Positions 37,193-49,000 of a stretch of DNA of 64,000 nt are shown in pieces. How positions within the stretch are numbered: position 1 is the first letter of the stretch; each line of letters starts with the position of its first letter. The notes beneath the pieces were generated by a model that saw only the letters and a program-made list of their open reading frames with translations, made no database searches and was not told where the DNA came from. Source of the DNA: Cardiocondyla obscurior (taxonomy: Eukaryota > Arthropoda > Insecta > Hymenoptera > Formicidae); the NCBI RefSeq assembly GCF_019399895.1, contig NC_091879.1, positions 1,178,001-1,242,000 of the forward strand. The letters are read 5' to 3'. The position numbers were made by a program, and so were the translations under genes.

Positions 37193-40100
37193 GTAATTCA
37201 CGAAAAATTACTAAGGCAAAAATATATTTTTTTTTTTATTCAAACATGAATAATGTGTCATAATTTGTTTGGTGTATCTTGAGAATAGGTTTTAACTGAT
37301 ATATTTTAGATAGCATATTATTGCTTATATATTCGTTTTATGTTTATTTGGGTGGGAATGGCTGAAATCTCACGCATTTTTTGTGGGATATCGGCGTGTT
37401 GTGGCTCGGGTGAAAGCCGGATCATCCACAGATAACAGGGCGATAGTGGGCATGAGAAAAATTAGCGATGTACGCACGCTTGTAATCCTGTTGAATGGTA
37501 GTAGGATACATCAAATGGTCGGTCCACGTGACAGGAAACGTGTCGAGAATTATGGCACATCCCCGCTGCATTTCGACAATAGATCATTAAGTTGTATTAA
37601 GAATACATTACGGCGAGACACCCGCGTTGCAAACGGATAAAGCAGATATTTCTCGCGTTTGCGTGGCGGACTGTTCGTTTTTCCATCCCGTTGTACCGCC
37701 GGAGACATTTAGTTCGGAATAGAGATTGTGCAATTAGCTTCTTCACGTGCACCGTACGTTTCACATTTTGTGTTCCAGATACATATAGTTTTAATCCCGT
37801 ATTTACCTTGAAATTTTATATTTTCTTCGCGACGAACATTCTCTTCACGGAGGAGAGAATTTTTTTTTTTCTTTTTTTTATCTCTTTGCGACGAATCGTC
37901 ATGTTCGATTGACCATTTGAGCGCTTTAGGGGTGCATAGTCACCGGGGGATAACCGGCCACGCGTAAGAAAAAGGCGTATTATGTATATTAGGGGTGTCG
38001 AGGATCAGATAGCCAGGGCATTTAATAATGCTGTTCCTGTCAAAACATACAGTGAAACCAACTGAGGGTATAATGTAGATAAATTGCTCCATAGAGAGCG
38101 AATGAGGGAGAGAGACAAAGGGTGAAAAAGATCGTGGATGAAAAAGAGAGGCGATAACGGGTGTGAGCTTAACCCCTCCCTTAGACCCTCGTCTCGGCTA
38201 TTACTTGTTACCGTCTCAATTGCATGAGGGGGGTTGCTGTAATATGAAGTCGAGAATAAAGTTTTACACGTAACTATATAAACAGTATAAAATATATTCG
38301 CACGATAGATCTACTCGAAAATTAACAGTAAACGATTATTACCGCGCATCGACTGGCGAAATATTCGGCATAGGTTTGCGTTTAATAATATATTGAATAT
38401 TTGGTGACACGGTGAGGGTAGCTATCGAGTCAACAGTCCTGGTGTTCTGTTTTTTGGCATGTGTAAACTACCTGTGTTAAGAAATTAATTTAAATATAAC
38501 GAGAAACGATATTCTCTTATTATTAACGACGGTAAATAGCAAGCTCGATTCATTATAAATTCATTAATCGAATCTGATTGATAAATTGTTAATTATAAAT
38601 TATTTGAACATTGTAAAAAAATTAATTTAATTTGATCGACTGATACTTTATTAATAATCGAAATGTTTGTTAAGATAAATTTTTATTAGGTACTTTATTT
38701 TGATTAAGTATTAACAAAACGATATCAAATACGCGATTAAAAAAGAGAAAATAGTTTTACAGACATATTGTTACGTTCATTTTGTGTGGCCATTGTATAG
38801 CCATGTAGAGACACGATTGAGAAAAATACCAAGCTTAACGATAACAAGCGGAAGTCAGTGTGAGAATTGGATTTCGGGAAACGGCAGATTTTACTTGATA
38901 TTATCTAATTGAGCTAACATGGAAAGGATACGTCGTTCTGCTCTAACTTCATGGTCGGTCGTGCGTATCTTCCGGCAAGAGTAGATCCGATCTTCATTAT
39001 TTCTCGCGTGTTTGAAATAGATTTTGGAAAGTGGTATGAGTTTTGATGCTATCTAACATGGTTAAGAAACTTCGAGTCTTATACATATAATTAAAAAATT
39101 GTCACCGAATAAATAAATTTATTATTTTTATTTTAATATTAATTTTTATCATCGATACTGTTTTGCACGATCAATATGCAAAATAAAAGACCATAATTTT
39201 ATACACACTACGAAAAAAAAAAGAAAGAAAAAACGCAATAGGAAAAGTCACGTAAAAAGTAGAATAATTATTGCGGTGTGCTTATGAAGGAAGAAAAACC
39301 TGATAAACTTCAGTAAGAAATACTTGTTAATCGGCAAATGAAAGAACGCGTATAAATTTCGCTTTTGAAGTGCATAGCGAAACGTCGGGAGGGAAATCAC
39401 CGTAGACACATACGTATCGTTCTTTGTTTCCCTCGCGTGTTACTCTTTTGTTCATCCGTTAGCCCCGATAGCGATGTCGAACGAAGCAAACGATCTCTCG
39501 AGCGCTCGGCATGGTCGGCGGAGCGACTCGTTGTGATCCGATAAACGGATAGATATCCGTCCGCCTGCCTAACCGGCACCACTATAATTAACGCTGACCT
39601 CCTGACGACCCACCGGCAATTTTAGTAAGCGAACGATACGAAACACGGACAATCATAATAATCGCGGGCAAATCTTTCGACTTGTCAATCAGCCGACTGA
39701 CACACGATGGTGGGTTGTTACCCGCCACGAGTTCTCTCGCTCTCCGGGTTTGCGTGTCCTGAAACGTGGCGTTGCACGCTAACTTTGCGAATGCTCGGCT
39801 ATTAGCCGTGCTTTTCTTACTTCCTCGTTCGAGCCCCTCCGCGCGCATCCTCCTCGTCATATCCCTTTGGCGTGTGCAGCCACGTCATTTACGATAACGC
39901 CGAAGAGTACACCATTCCGACGTCGTCGCAACATATTCGAGGGGATAGCAGATGGGTTATGCATTCGCGGCTAGTTTAACGTACACCGCTGAGTTTGAAT
40001 CCTATAATCTACAAGTCGAATGCGCACCAGAGAACCTCGCTCCACACTCTCTTGCAGGTTGCCGGTGACACTGCCGGCGCTATCTCGAACGCGGGATCAT

Positions 40101-41626
40101 GGCCAATGGGGCAGGGGAGGGAAATGAGGGGGGTGAGGGCCCTACGTAAGCCGGTTATCTAAATACCGTAAATAACAACATCCCCCCTGCCCCCCTTCCT
40201 TTCTCGACACTGTGAAGAAGAGGCCTTCGGCCATCTCTCTATGCATCATCCCTTTTCGCGCCTCCGTTTTTTTTATGAACGTTCCGCAATCCCTTTCGTG
40301 CTCTTTAGGTTCGACTTAATTGCTATTTTATCGAATTAATGCGCGCGCGCAGCGCGCGCCTGTATTGTTCTAGTTACGTATAAATTTTTGTAAAAATATT
40401 ATTATGCAATATCGATATTAATCTACTTTAAATACGAGCGATGTTCTCGCGTATCTGGCGGCCCGTGCACGGATATTTTGCGCCGATTCATACAGGGTAA
40501 TGAAAAGTTGGAGCTATAGGCGAGAAGATACGAAAAGGGACAGAAGTGTAAGGGGGTCAGGAGACAAGAGATGGGGTTCGGGAACGAGGAATTAGAGAAA
40601 GTTTTCGAGGGTTGTACTGACCCCTGTTCGCTCATTGTTAATATTTAGGGTAGCCCGGCGCCACGAACAATGCCGAATGTCCCCCAACGCGCAACGGGGA
40701 GTGTCTAACGTTAACCTGTTTCAGTTTTAGGCCGCGTATACTCAGCACGCGTAACGCAGCATGTCTGTTCTCGTACACACGGGAGCGAAACGTCCTCGCT
40801 CGCAAAATCCCCCGGGTTATGATTAATGGATCTGGCACATATTAGCGCCCACTTGGTGCACCCCAGTTGAACTTCTCCGTTCACAATTTGCATTTGCAAT
40901 TTAATGATCCTCCCTCAAGGCTGATTGACTTACATAATCACGAAGACTGATTTCTCACACGTCTCGATTGCCACCGCTCGAAATTCAGATTTGATTATAC
41001 CGTTAACAGATATTACAAATCGTTACGACACGTTACGGTTGTATTAATTGAAAGATAGATTTCGTCTGCTTTTTCTTGATTCTTTTTGAAAAATGTACCG
41101 CGTTCATAGATAAAAATTTATTTAGGAAATAAAGAGATTTAACTAATTTTTTTCGCGAGATATTGATATAAAATAATTTGATATATTTTTAGTCTTCGGA
41201 ATTATAAGTCTTTCGGCGAACAACAACGGTATATATTTACTGGGAATTTGTTGCAACCGATGCAACTGACGACTATTGTAGTGCAGTATAGTAACTATCG
41301 CTGGGTCAGCAGATGGACCGAACTGACCGATGCTTTCAAGGGGACAATAAAGCTCATACACATTGTATCTCACTCGAGTATCCTATTGTAGCCGTATGTG
41401 AATCCGTGTCGTACCACGATCCGATAATTGTGATTTCACCCACGAACCATTTCGACGAATCACCAAAAGACCGTAACGAAAGCGAAGCAATATTTTCTGC
41501 CTCTGAATCATGCGCAAGGCATTTCCTATGTACGTTGAAAATTTTCAAGATATCGCATCGAACAGACGAAAGAAAAAAAGGAAAAAAAAAGAGATAGAAA
41601 AGACAGGAAAGATAACGAGAAAAACT
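37193..41626. other. Intronic or intergenic stretch, no supported gene
   Basis: Unique sequence. There is a good acceptor, CACTCTCTTGCAG, ending at 40,057 and a weak GTGAGG 70-80 bases on, with an open frame VAGDTAGAISNAG between them; this is a weak exon candidate only. A GCGCGCGCGC/GCGCGCGC palindrome lies at 40,341-40,359. Confidence 0.5.
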
Positions 41627-41834
41627 CGCAAGTTAAAACAATTTTTATTTAGAAAAAAATTAATGCTTTTTTAAAAATTGCTCCGCTGATGCATATCGCC
41701 TTTTCGAGGCTACCTCTTCCTCTCAGTTTAATTAATAATTTTGTTTTTATACATTTTTATTACAATTATTTTTTAACATGTTATATATTTTTTTACAAAC
41801 TATATTAAAAAGGAAAAAAGAGCATGCGACTCAC

Positions 41835-41877
41835 CGATCTGCATGAGCATCAGCGGAGTTGAAGATGCTGTCGGTGA
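41835..41877 (-). CDS. Cassette exon copy 4 (-)
   Basis: Intact donor and acceptor on the minus strand. A single substitution lies near its 5' end (GTCGGTGA instead of GCCGGTGA on +). CTCCGCTGATGC at 41,681-41,692 on + is the complementary downstream element of this unit. Confidence 0.35.
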
Positions 41878-41976
41878 CTGTAACATAAAATAAAAAAGTA
41901 TTAATGTAAATTAATATTTATAATATTGTATTATAAATATTAATCTACATTAATACTTTTTTATTTTATGTTACAG

Positions 41977-42019
41977 TCACCGGCAGCATCTTCAACTCCG
42001 CTGATGCTCATGCAGATCG
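41977..42019 (+). CDS. Cassette exon copy 5 (+)
   Basis: Identical in sequence to copy 1, with acceptor TTTTATGTTACAG and donor GTGAGTCGCATG. The downstream intronic element GCATCAGCGGAG lies at 42,164-42,175, an exact 12-base reverse complement of part of this exon. Only 99 bases separate it from the mirror copy 4, so on a + transcript the exon would sit in a long stem. Confidence 0.4.
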
Positions 42020-42240
42020 GTGAGTCGCATGCTCTTTTTTTTCCTTTTTAATATAGTTTGTAGAAAAATATATAACATGTTAAAAAATAATTGTAATAAA
42101 AATGTATAAAAACAAAATTATTAATGAAACTGAGAGGAGGAGGTAGCCTCGGAAAGGCGATATGCATCAGCGGAGCAACTTTTAAAGAAGCATTAATTTT
42201 TCTCAAAATAAAAATTGTTTTAACTTGCGTTAAAAAACCG

Positions 42241-42326
42241 ATGCACCTACGATACACGTCTTATATGCAGGCGGAAGAAAATGAGAAATATAACTCAGGA
42301 TATTAAATAGATATAACAATATTAAT
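42241..42326 (+). repeat. Copy of segment 36,453-36,539
   Basis: Shares ATGCAC, TACGATACACGTCTTATATG and TAGATATAACAATATTAAT in order, with about 90% or more identity by eye. The continuation seen at 36,540 is absent here. Confidence 0.75.
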
Positions 42327-42571
42327 AAGACATTTACATTTTCCTGTTTACTGTAATTGTTTTAATAATTAATAGAAATAATAGAGAAATAAATTGCAAA
42401 AAAAAAGATATTAAATTTGAGACAAGATTTCTTAATGAGCTTGCTTGGAAAATATACAAGTGTTTCATTAAACAGTTAAATAAAAAATAAATTAGAAATG
42501 TATTAAATGTATTTTTTCAAATAATGGACATTATTTTGGGCGTTGTTTTAATTTAAATGTTATGTTTGTAG

Positions 42572-42618
42572 GATGCAGTTCACTGTGACTAAATCTTCAA
42601 CCGCTGCGCATCGTATCG
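42572..42618 (+). CDS. 47-nt diverged relative of the cassette exon
   Basis: Acceptor TTATGTTTGTAG ends at 42,571; donor ATCG|GTGAGT begins at 42,619. It aligns with the cassette exon through ATCTTCAAC, CGCTG and ATCGGTGAGT. Frame: ATG at the second base, then MQFTVTKSSTAAHRI, leaving phase 1 exactly like one open frame of the 43-nt exon; the other cassette frame hits a TAA here. It may be the older, unique exon from which the others derive, or a decayed copy. The flanking introns do not match the repeat unit. Confidence 0.4.
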
Positions 42619-44956
42619 GTGAGTGATTTTTTAAATTGAATATTATAAGAAGCAACATTATGAGAATGAATATTACATGTGAAAAATTAATGTTAATTAG
42701 AAAAAATTCGCACATATCGTGATTTCGTTATTTAGAACTCTTACTCTTGAAATGTATCGAGCAAGAGAACAATTATACAGTTTAATATTAATATTTTTTA
42801 ACACTTTGTTATTGGTAGCTCTTATTTTTTTTTTTTTTTAATAAGCATCATGCAATGAGATAATTATAGTGCATGATAATAAATCTATAACATATATCGC
42901 AAACTTTTATTAAAGTATAATTTTAAAACTTGATAGAAAAAAATGTGATAGTAAATAGAATAATTTGCAGAGTATGAATATCTTTTCGCGAAACTTTTAA
43001 ATCTAGGAAGACGTCGTTTAGAATTCTTTACGTGTCAGCGATGATACATCTGAATTGGAAGTAAGAAAAGAATCTTATTGTTCGATAAACTTAATCGGTT
43101 GAATTAATGTAGGGTTGCCGAAACCATCCTTCGAACTTAGCTTCGGTCATTTTTCTAACGCAACGAAGTGTAACACAGGGCGATGCGAGCTTCGAACAGG
43201 TGAATGAGTACGGGAGGGCACGAATGATGAACGTTGGGGGTGCGGGAGACCGATAGAGGATACGGGCGTCGGATGGTGTTGGATCTCTTGACGGGTGCAT
43301 CGATGTCCACTAGCTCCCAAGGGAAATCCACTTCATGATGGGAATCCCATTATTTCCCGAGCGATATAAAAGTAGGTAGTCCAGTCGTCCACGTGCTGTC
43401 CAGTTGAGGCTATTCCGACGGCCGTCCTCTATCCTCCCACGCCACATTGAGGCTCTGTTTTTCTCCGTTTCTCTCTTCTTTCTCTTTTTTGTTGTCTGCC
43501 CCATCTCCCTTCTCCCTCTCTCTTCTCTTCTCTTTCTCTCTTTTTCTCCTCTTATACCATTACCATTGTCTCCTCTCGTTCGCTTCTAGATCTCACTGTT
43601 CTCCGTCCATTCGCAATCCATTTGATTCCGAGCCTGTCTCTCGAAGGCGACGCTACTACGAAGGACCATTTTTAGTTTAGACTAATACCATGCACTGCCA
43701 TGAGATACGCAATTTAATAAATGGATGCCGATCTCGAGTGTATCACCGAGGTCTCGGCGAGTACGACCGTGACGTTCGGACTTGCGATAGAATCGGAGGG
43801 GAAGAATACGTTTCGCGCATTTGATTATTTTCACTAAGGCGTCGGATATTTCTTGTCAATTATTTAACGGGAATAATAAATTCGCGCCGGGCAAATTATT
43901 ACGCGTAAAATCACGACTAGATCGAGCGGAATCAAAACGCCGTCGCCTGGGTTTCGCGAAAATAAACACGTTCGACAATTCAATATCGTCTCTCGATTGA
44001 ATCGAGAGCGCGTACGGTCGAAACGATAGAAGCAGGTTCTGTGTTGGGAGAGCGGCTTGATAAAGAATTCCATCCCGGGGGCCGTGGAATGGTCGTACAA
44101 GGTGCGGGCAGTATAAAATAAATATGTGAGACGCAGGGGGTGGCACTCCAGAAAAGATGGACGCCTAGAGAGAGGGCGTGAGAGCTCGGCACAGCCTTCG
44201 TAGTGGGGAAGAGAGCGGGGAACGGGCTAGGTTGGGTGGACCGTGTGGAGATCGGCTGCAGGACTCGCGTGTGTGTTGGTGGGTAATTGATTTCTTTGAT
44301 ACCACCCGCGCCAAAGGAACATTGTAGATGCTTGCCTGCGTACGTACGTAGAGGCTCTCGTAGGAAGGGACGGACGCTCCTCTCACTTTCTCTCTCTCTT
44401 TTTTCTTCCGCTTTTCCTCCTCTCTCCATTTCACCCTCATAGGAGTCGACAGCGGGCAAAGGGAGGAGGATCCTCCCTAGGATATAGAATGTAAGAAGGG
44501 GGTAGAATTGAGGATGGTGGCGGATCTACCGTCCTTCGGATCGATGGATATCTCTGCGCCGGACAAGGCCCTCTACCCTACCCTTCCATCTTCTCCCCGA
44601 GGATGACCAATAACAAACACCGTCGCTTCTCTCTCTCTAATGGAGTTTTTACCGATAAAAAATTCACTCCCTTTGCTCCTTTTTCCCGCGGACGGTTCCT
44701 ACCCGGTTTCCTCCACTACCTTACTACCACTAGCGAACACCTACGCCCATTCGCCCGACTGACGGACCACCACCATCCCTCTGGCACCTTCCAAATGCTG
44801 CCTATGAAACGACGCTTTCTTCGCGACATCTCTGAGTTACGACGGTCACGTTTGACTGAGAACACTATACGGAGTACCGTAACGAATAAGACATTTTATT
44901 GAATTTATGATTCATCATATTGAATTTATGATATTTTTATTTATGATTAATTAAAA
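42619..44956. other. Non-coding stretch, polypyrimidine tract
   Basis: Unique sequence. A strong pyrimidine-rich block lies at 43,450-43,560 and purine-biased, frame-rich sequence at 44,100-44,480. The long minus frame there (43,980-44,459) is compositional. A TATA/initiator pair is listed separately. Confidence 0.5.
43365..43403 (+). promoter_or_regulatory. Candidate TATA plus initiator core promoter
   Basis: TATAAAAG at 43,365-43,372 is followed about 33 bases later by TCCAGTTG, close to the insect initiator TCAGTY. The spacing fits known TATA-to-start distances. No gene downstream could be supported, so a chance match is possible. Confidence 0.25.
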
Positions 44957-45073
44957 ATGAGAATTAATAACGAAAATTGTTATTTGTAGCGTATTAATAT
45001 TTTTTAAATATTTTTTAATATTTTTAATTTAATATTTGATTAAACACCTATTTACTTTACGAAAAGAAATATG
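44957..45073 (+). repeat. Copy of segment 36,544-36,660
   Basis: Starts ATGAGAATTAATAACGAAAA and ends TACTTTACGAAAAGAAATAT, the same length (117 bp) as its partner. One substitution was noted (TATTTGATTAA versus TATTTAATTAA). It lies 700 bp before palindrome D. Confidence 0.8.
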
Positions 45074-45809
45074 TAAAATTTTCTCCGTGCAATTTTGTTC
45101 TTGTATAAAAAAGTTAAAAAAGCGATTTAGGCTTTGAATAGAGGAACAATGCGTTTGCAAAATGCTGCGAAACCGGAGAACGATTTAATTACACACCAAA
45201 AATGATTGGTTAACCGGAATTCAGCCGTATACGAGAATAATTAGACGCAACCGGGCAAGTCTGTAGTATCGAATAACGTCAACAATGGGAGATCTAATCA
45301 GAATCGACTATTACAATTCGCTGATACCGATTGATCGTCCGCGCATCTCGCTATCGCTTACAAAGCTCGCAAGCGCATGCTTGCACATTGCGTGTTTCTC
45401 TGTCTCACTCGCTCCCCTTTAACCACGTCTCTCTATTTCTCTGTGTTGTACGCAGTTGCAGATGCAATGGAATACATTTAGCCAAACAAGAAGCATATAT
45501 AGCTTTCTGCATTTCACGACGTCCAAACAGCAATAATCAAACTAATTATGTTTGCATCGGCGAAGTCATCCGAAGCGAACAGTGGCTACGCAACTTCCTA
45601 TTGCTCATTTACTTTACGCTTCCGGAAAAAAAACCCCCTCCAAAATAAAAGAAAAAAGAACCCAGCTTTTTTTAATCGTGTTTTTCGTACAACAGAAAAT
45701 ACTTTATATGTAATTATATCAAATTTTAATCGCAATGTAATGTATAACGTAATTGAAATTATTTTCTACAAACTATATTAAAAAGGAAAAAAAAGAACAT
45801 GCGACTCAC

Positions 45810-45852
45810 CAATCTGCATGAGCATCAGCGGAGTTGAAGATGCTGCCGGTGA
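45810..45852 (-). CDS. Cassette exon copy 6 (-)
   Basis: Intact minus-strand donor GTGAGT and acceptor GTTACAG. One substitution at the 3' edge (ATTG instead of ATCG before the donor). Confidence 0.35.
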
Positions 45853-45922
45853 CTGTAACATAAAATAAAAAAGTATTAATGTAAATGTAAAATGTAAAAA
45901 ATGTTTTTATTTTATGTTACAG

Positions 45923-45965
45923 TCACCGGCAGCATCTTCAACTCCGCTGATGCTCATGCAGATCG
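45923..45965 (+). CDS. Cassette exon copy 7 (+)
   Basis: Exon sequence identical to copy 1. The donor is GTGAGC and lacks the TCGCATG that follows in the other copies, so a few intronic bases have been lost. Confidence 0.35.
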
Positions 45966-46036
45966 GTGAGCCTTTTTTTCCTTTTTAATATAGTTTGTAG
46001 AAAAATATATAACATGTTAAAAAATAATGGTAATAA

Positions 46037-49000
46037 ATGTATACATCTTTAATCAAAAAGTATTATATTTTTTAATCAAAGATGTAAAAAAATTTTATAC
46101 ACTAAAAAGTATAATAAATATTTTATAAAATTTATTTTATTTATTAAAATGGTATGTGTCAAATTTTTTTAAATTATTACGTACGGATTATATTTTAAAA
46201 TAAAAAGAAAAAAAAAAAAAACATTGATACACTTTTTAGAAGAGTATATGAGAAAATAAAAATAGAGAAAAAAGAGAGACTCGTTTTCGTTTAAGAGTAA
46301 AAATGTGATAGTCGAGTTTGGCTTATAGTCGAAGAGTCGAGGAGATATGTGCGCGGTCAGTATGCCGTAGGGAGCCACAGACTATGATATATCTTATAAT
46401 ATTACATACGAGAGGTCAGCAATGAAAACTAAGTGCATATGAGAATTCATGAGGTTATAAGATTGTGAAAAACGGCAGGAGAAACTAAATTCGTGTATTT
46501 CGAAAATTATTTTCTACTAAAGATATTATTTCTTTATAAATAAATTTCAAATTAGGTTTTTACTGTAACTTTTTAAGTTACAAAAAAGGGTTTTTTTTAA
46601 TAAATAAGTCTTTATATAATATTAAAATTATAATTAAATTAAATAACTCGATAATAATTAATGCAGCTGTATAATTTTTAATTAAAGCGTTTAATAAAGT
46701 AATCTGATGTGAACGATAAAAAGTCATCTAAAAAGCAAACAAAAGCTGTTTGAATTACGAAGAGATTTCTTATTATACAGTGATACTTCGGCCCTAAAAT
46801 TCGTACTTTACAGCGGCAAGGAAGAGGGATCACCGCGTGTGCCTAGACTTTGACTGTTTATCTACCGGCTTTTATGTCGGATTTATGAGGAGGCAAATGG
46901 AAGAAAAACATGACTGGCACGTGTTTATTGTCAACGTGCGCAACTTCGCCATTGTGCCATACCGGCCTGCTAGCATTTTCTTCCCCGGCCATATCTTCTA
47001 GTACTTTTTCTTTGCTTCTCCACCTCATCCTACAACGTCCAACGCTACTTCTCACGTTACTCCGGAGAGCTTAGCGCTCGTAGACATACGACACGTAAAG
47101 GTATAATGTTGAACAGTACTCAGCCGTAGTTATCGCCATATGTGATGTTGCATTAAACGCGACTTTGTTATGCATCACCAATTTTCTACGAGACATTATT
47201 TTGTACACCTAGTATAATTTATTTGTAAAGAAGAAAAGAAAAAAAAAAAAAAAAAAAAAAAAAATACGATTATAGAATATTTTATGTATGAATAATGTAA
47301 TAAAAATTTTAATAAATATATACTAAAAATATTTTCTTCCCGAGTTATCCTGCGAAATTAATTTTAAAACTTCGTGCGTAATATCCTTTAAAATAACATC
47401 GCTTTCAAATTAAGTGTGACAATAATGTGGTATTATACAATCGGCGAATTCGCATTCGGCCACCCGTGGGATCGTATTAAGATAACGCGAGGTCTTTGAA
47501 CACGGCCAACGCACGTGTGATGATCGCGGTCGCGAAATTGTCGTTACAACTGGCAGTGCCGATGGCGCGGCGGAGCGAAGAATGCCGGGTATATCGATTT
47601 GAGCTCAATAAAAAAGTCATTTGAGAACTGCAAAAGCGTCGTATTGGCTGTAAAACGTTTGGCGGGTGATAACATCCAGGCGATGGTTCGCGAACGGTGG
47701 ACGACCGTTGGTGGCGGCAGTGGTGGGTGGTTTCCTGTCTGGTTGGCTGACTAGGTGGATCGCGCTTCTCCTTTCCTTTCGGCCTCCGTTCCTTTCTCCT
47801 TCGCGAGATCAGAGGGATGGCATAGAACGGGGCATGAGAATAAAGCTGCGCCGGGTCAGAGTAGGGGGAGAGACGAAACGAGAAAGAGAGAGAAAGAGAG
47901 AGAGAGAGCGAGAGAACGTGGATGCTAGAGATCAGACTGTTATTTAGTTAATGACTATTCTCTCGCTCGTAGGCGCTGCCAGCATTGCGACCAGCTTGGA
48001 ATACAAGATCGTGTTTGAGATGCTTGGCGTGCTGCTGCTGTTGCTGCCCATCGGTTGTTGTCGGTAACCCCGGATAGCGTGGATTCGGACTCCGGACAGT
48101 TTCGAGCAAGGTATCCCCCTCGAAGGTATACCTTACATTATCGCGTATATGTATATACCGAATGCCACGAGCGAAGTACGCGCCGTTTGCACTGTCGTGC
48201 GTATATCTTTACCTCGCATTGTTGATAATGCACTGAATGTTTCATTCGCTTAACGCGCACTCGGTGACAAAGAGGGTCGCGAAGAATCTTACGTATGTAC
48301 AGAATAACTATAAACGTATTTGGTCTTCGCGAAGAAGACCGAAAGACACGGAGATTGTGAGTTCTATTCCGTCGAATAATTTAAAACTAGCCCTGTGGTT
48401 AAATTACTGCGTGTGTCTTGTGAAGAGAGAGAAATGTTAATTATTATTTATTTGATTTAGCGCAGGCCACGAAATTAAAAATATAAAAAACGTTCGGGCA
48501 AAGACCTTTTTTTCTTTTTTTTTTTTTTTTTTTTTTTTTTATTCGCAATAAATGTGAACTTTGTAATTTCTTTCACAAGCTGTGCAAATCGGTAGCTATC
48601 AATTTTCCATTCGTTCCTTCTTCTTTATGAAAATCTGTTTTATAAGGCGGCACGGCCGGGCTTACGCTGCGCACGATAGGGATTTTTGTGGGAGGAGGGA
48701 AGGGTCCAGAAAAACGACGAGGGGCCACGGAGAAAGGTGCAAGATAAAAGTAAACGCGGGTAGATGCATGACGATGGGAGGAGAGGGCAAACGACGGCGG
48801 GGCACTAATATCGGAACATCGACGGCCCAGTCGACTTGGGATTCGAGCGAGCTGGATGTTTAATTAGGAGCCAACGAAGGTAGTATCCGTAAAGGGACGC
48901 TAGGTAGGAGGGAAGGGAGGGGGGCGAGAGGGAGATTTGCGAGGGAGTACGAGTGGGAAGGCGCGGAGATGGAGGGATTCGCGATACGCAAGGATAGGAA

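Larger units (their letters stand above)
41627..42229. repeat. Palindrome C: near-perfect 603-bp inverted repeat
   Basis: Arms of about 300 bp meet at 41,927-41,928 with almost no loop. The left arm carries cassette copy 4 (-), the right arm copy 5 (+), both with flanks. Acceptor sides face the centre. Arm differences are few (for example CTGTCGG versus CTGCCGG, and CCTTTTCGAGG versus CCTCGGAAAGG). The right arm is directly followed by the duplicated segment at 42,241. Confidence 0.85.
45762..46036. repeat. Palindrome D: cassette copies 6 (-) and 7 (+)
   Basis: The left arm starts TTTTCTACAAACTATATTAA and mirrors the right arm ending near 46,004. The + flank continues to about 46,036 with AACATGTTAAAAAATAATGG. 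The loop holds a small TAAATGTAAAATGTAAAAAATG run. Acceptor sides face the centre, as in palindrome C. Only 70 bases separate the two exons. Confidence 0.8.

Noticed and set aside
43980..44459. 159-codon minus-strand frame
   Set aside because: Two other minus-strand frames overlap it. The region is compositionally biased and no domain is visible.
45457..45648. Possible terminal exon after acceptor TTGTACGCAG
   Set aside because: The acceptor is good, but no upstream donor can be linked, and the frame ends in poly-A-coded Lys/Pro with no known domain.
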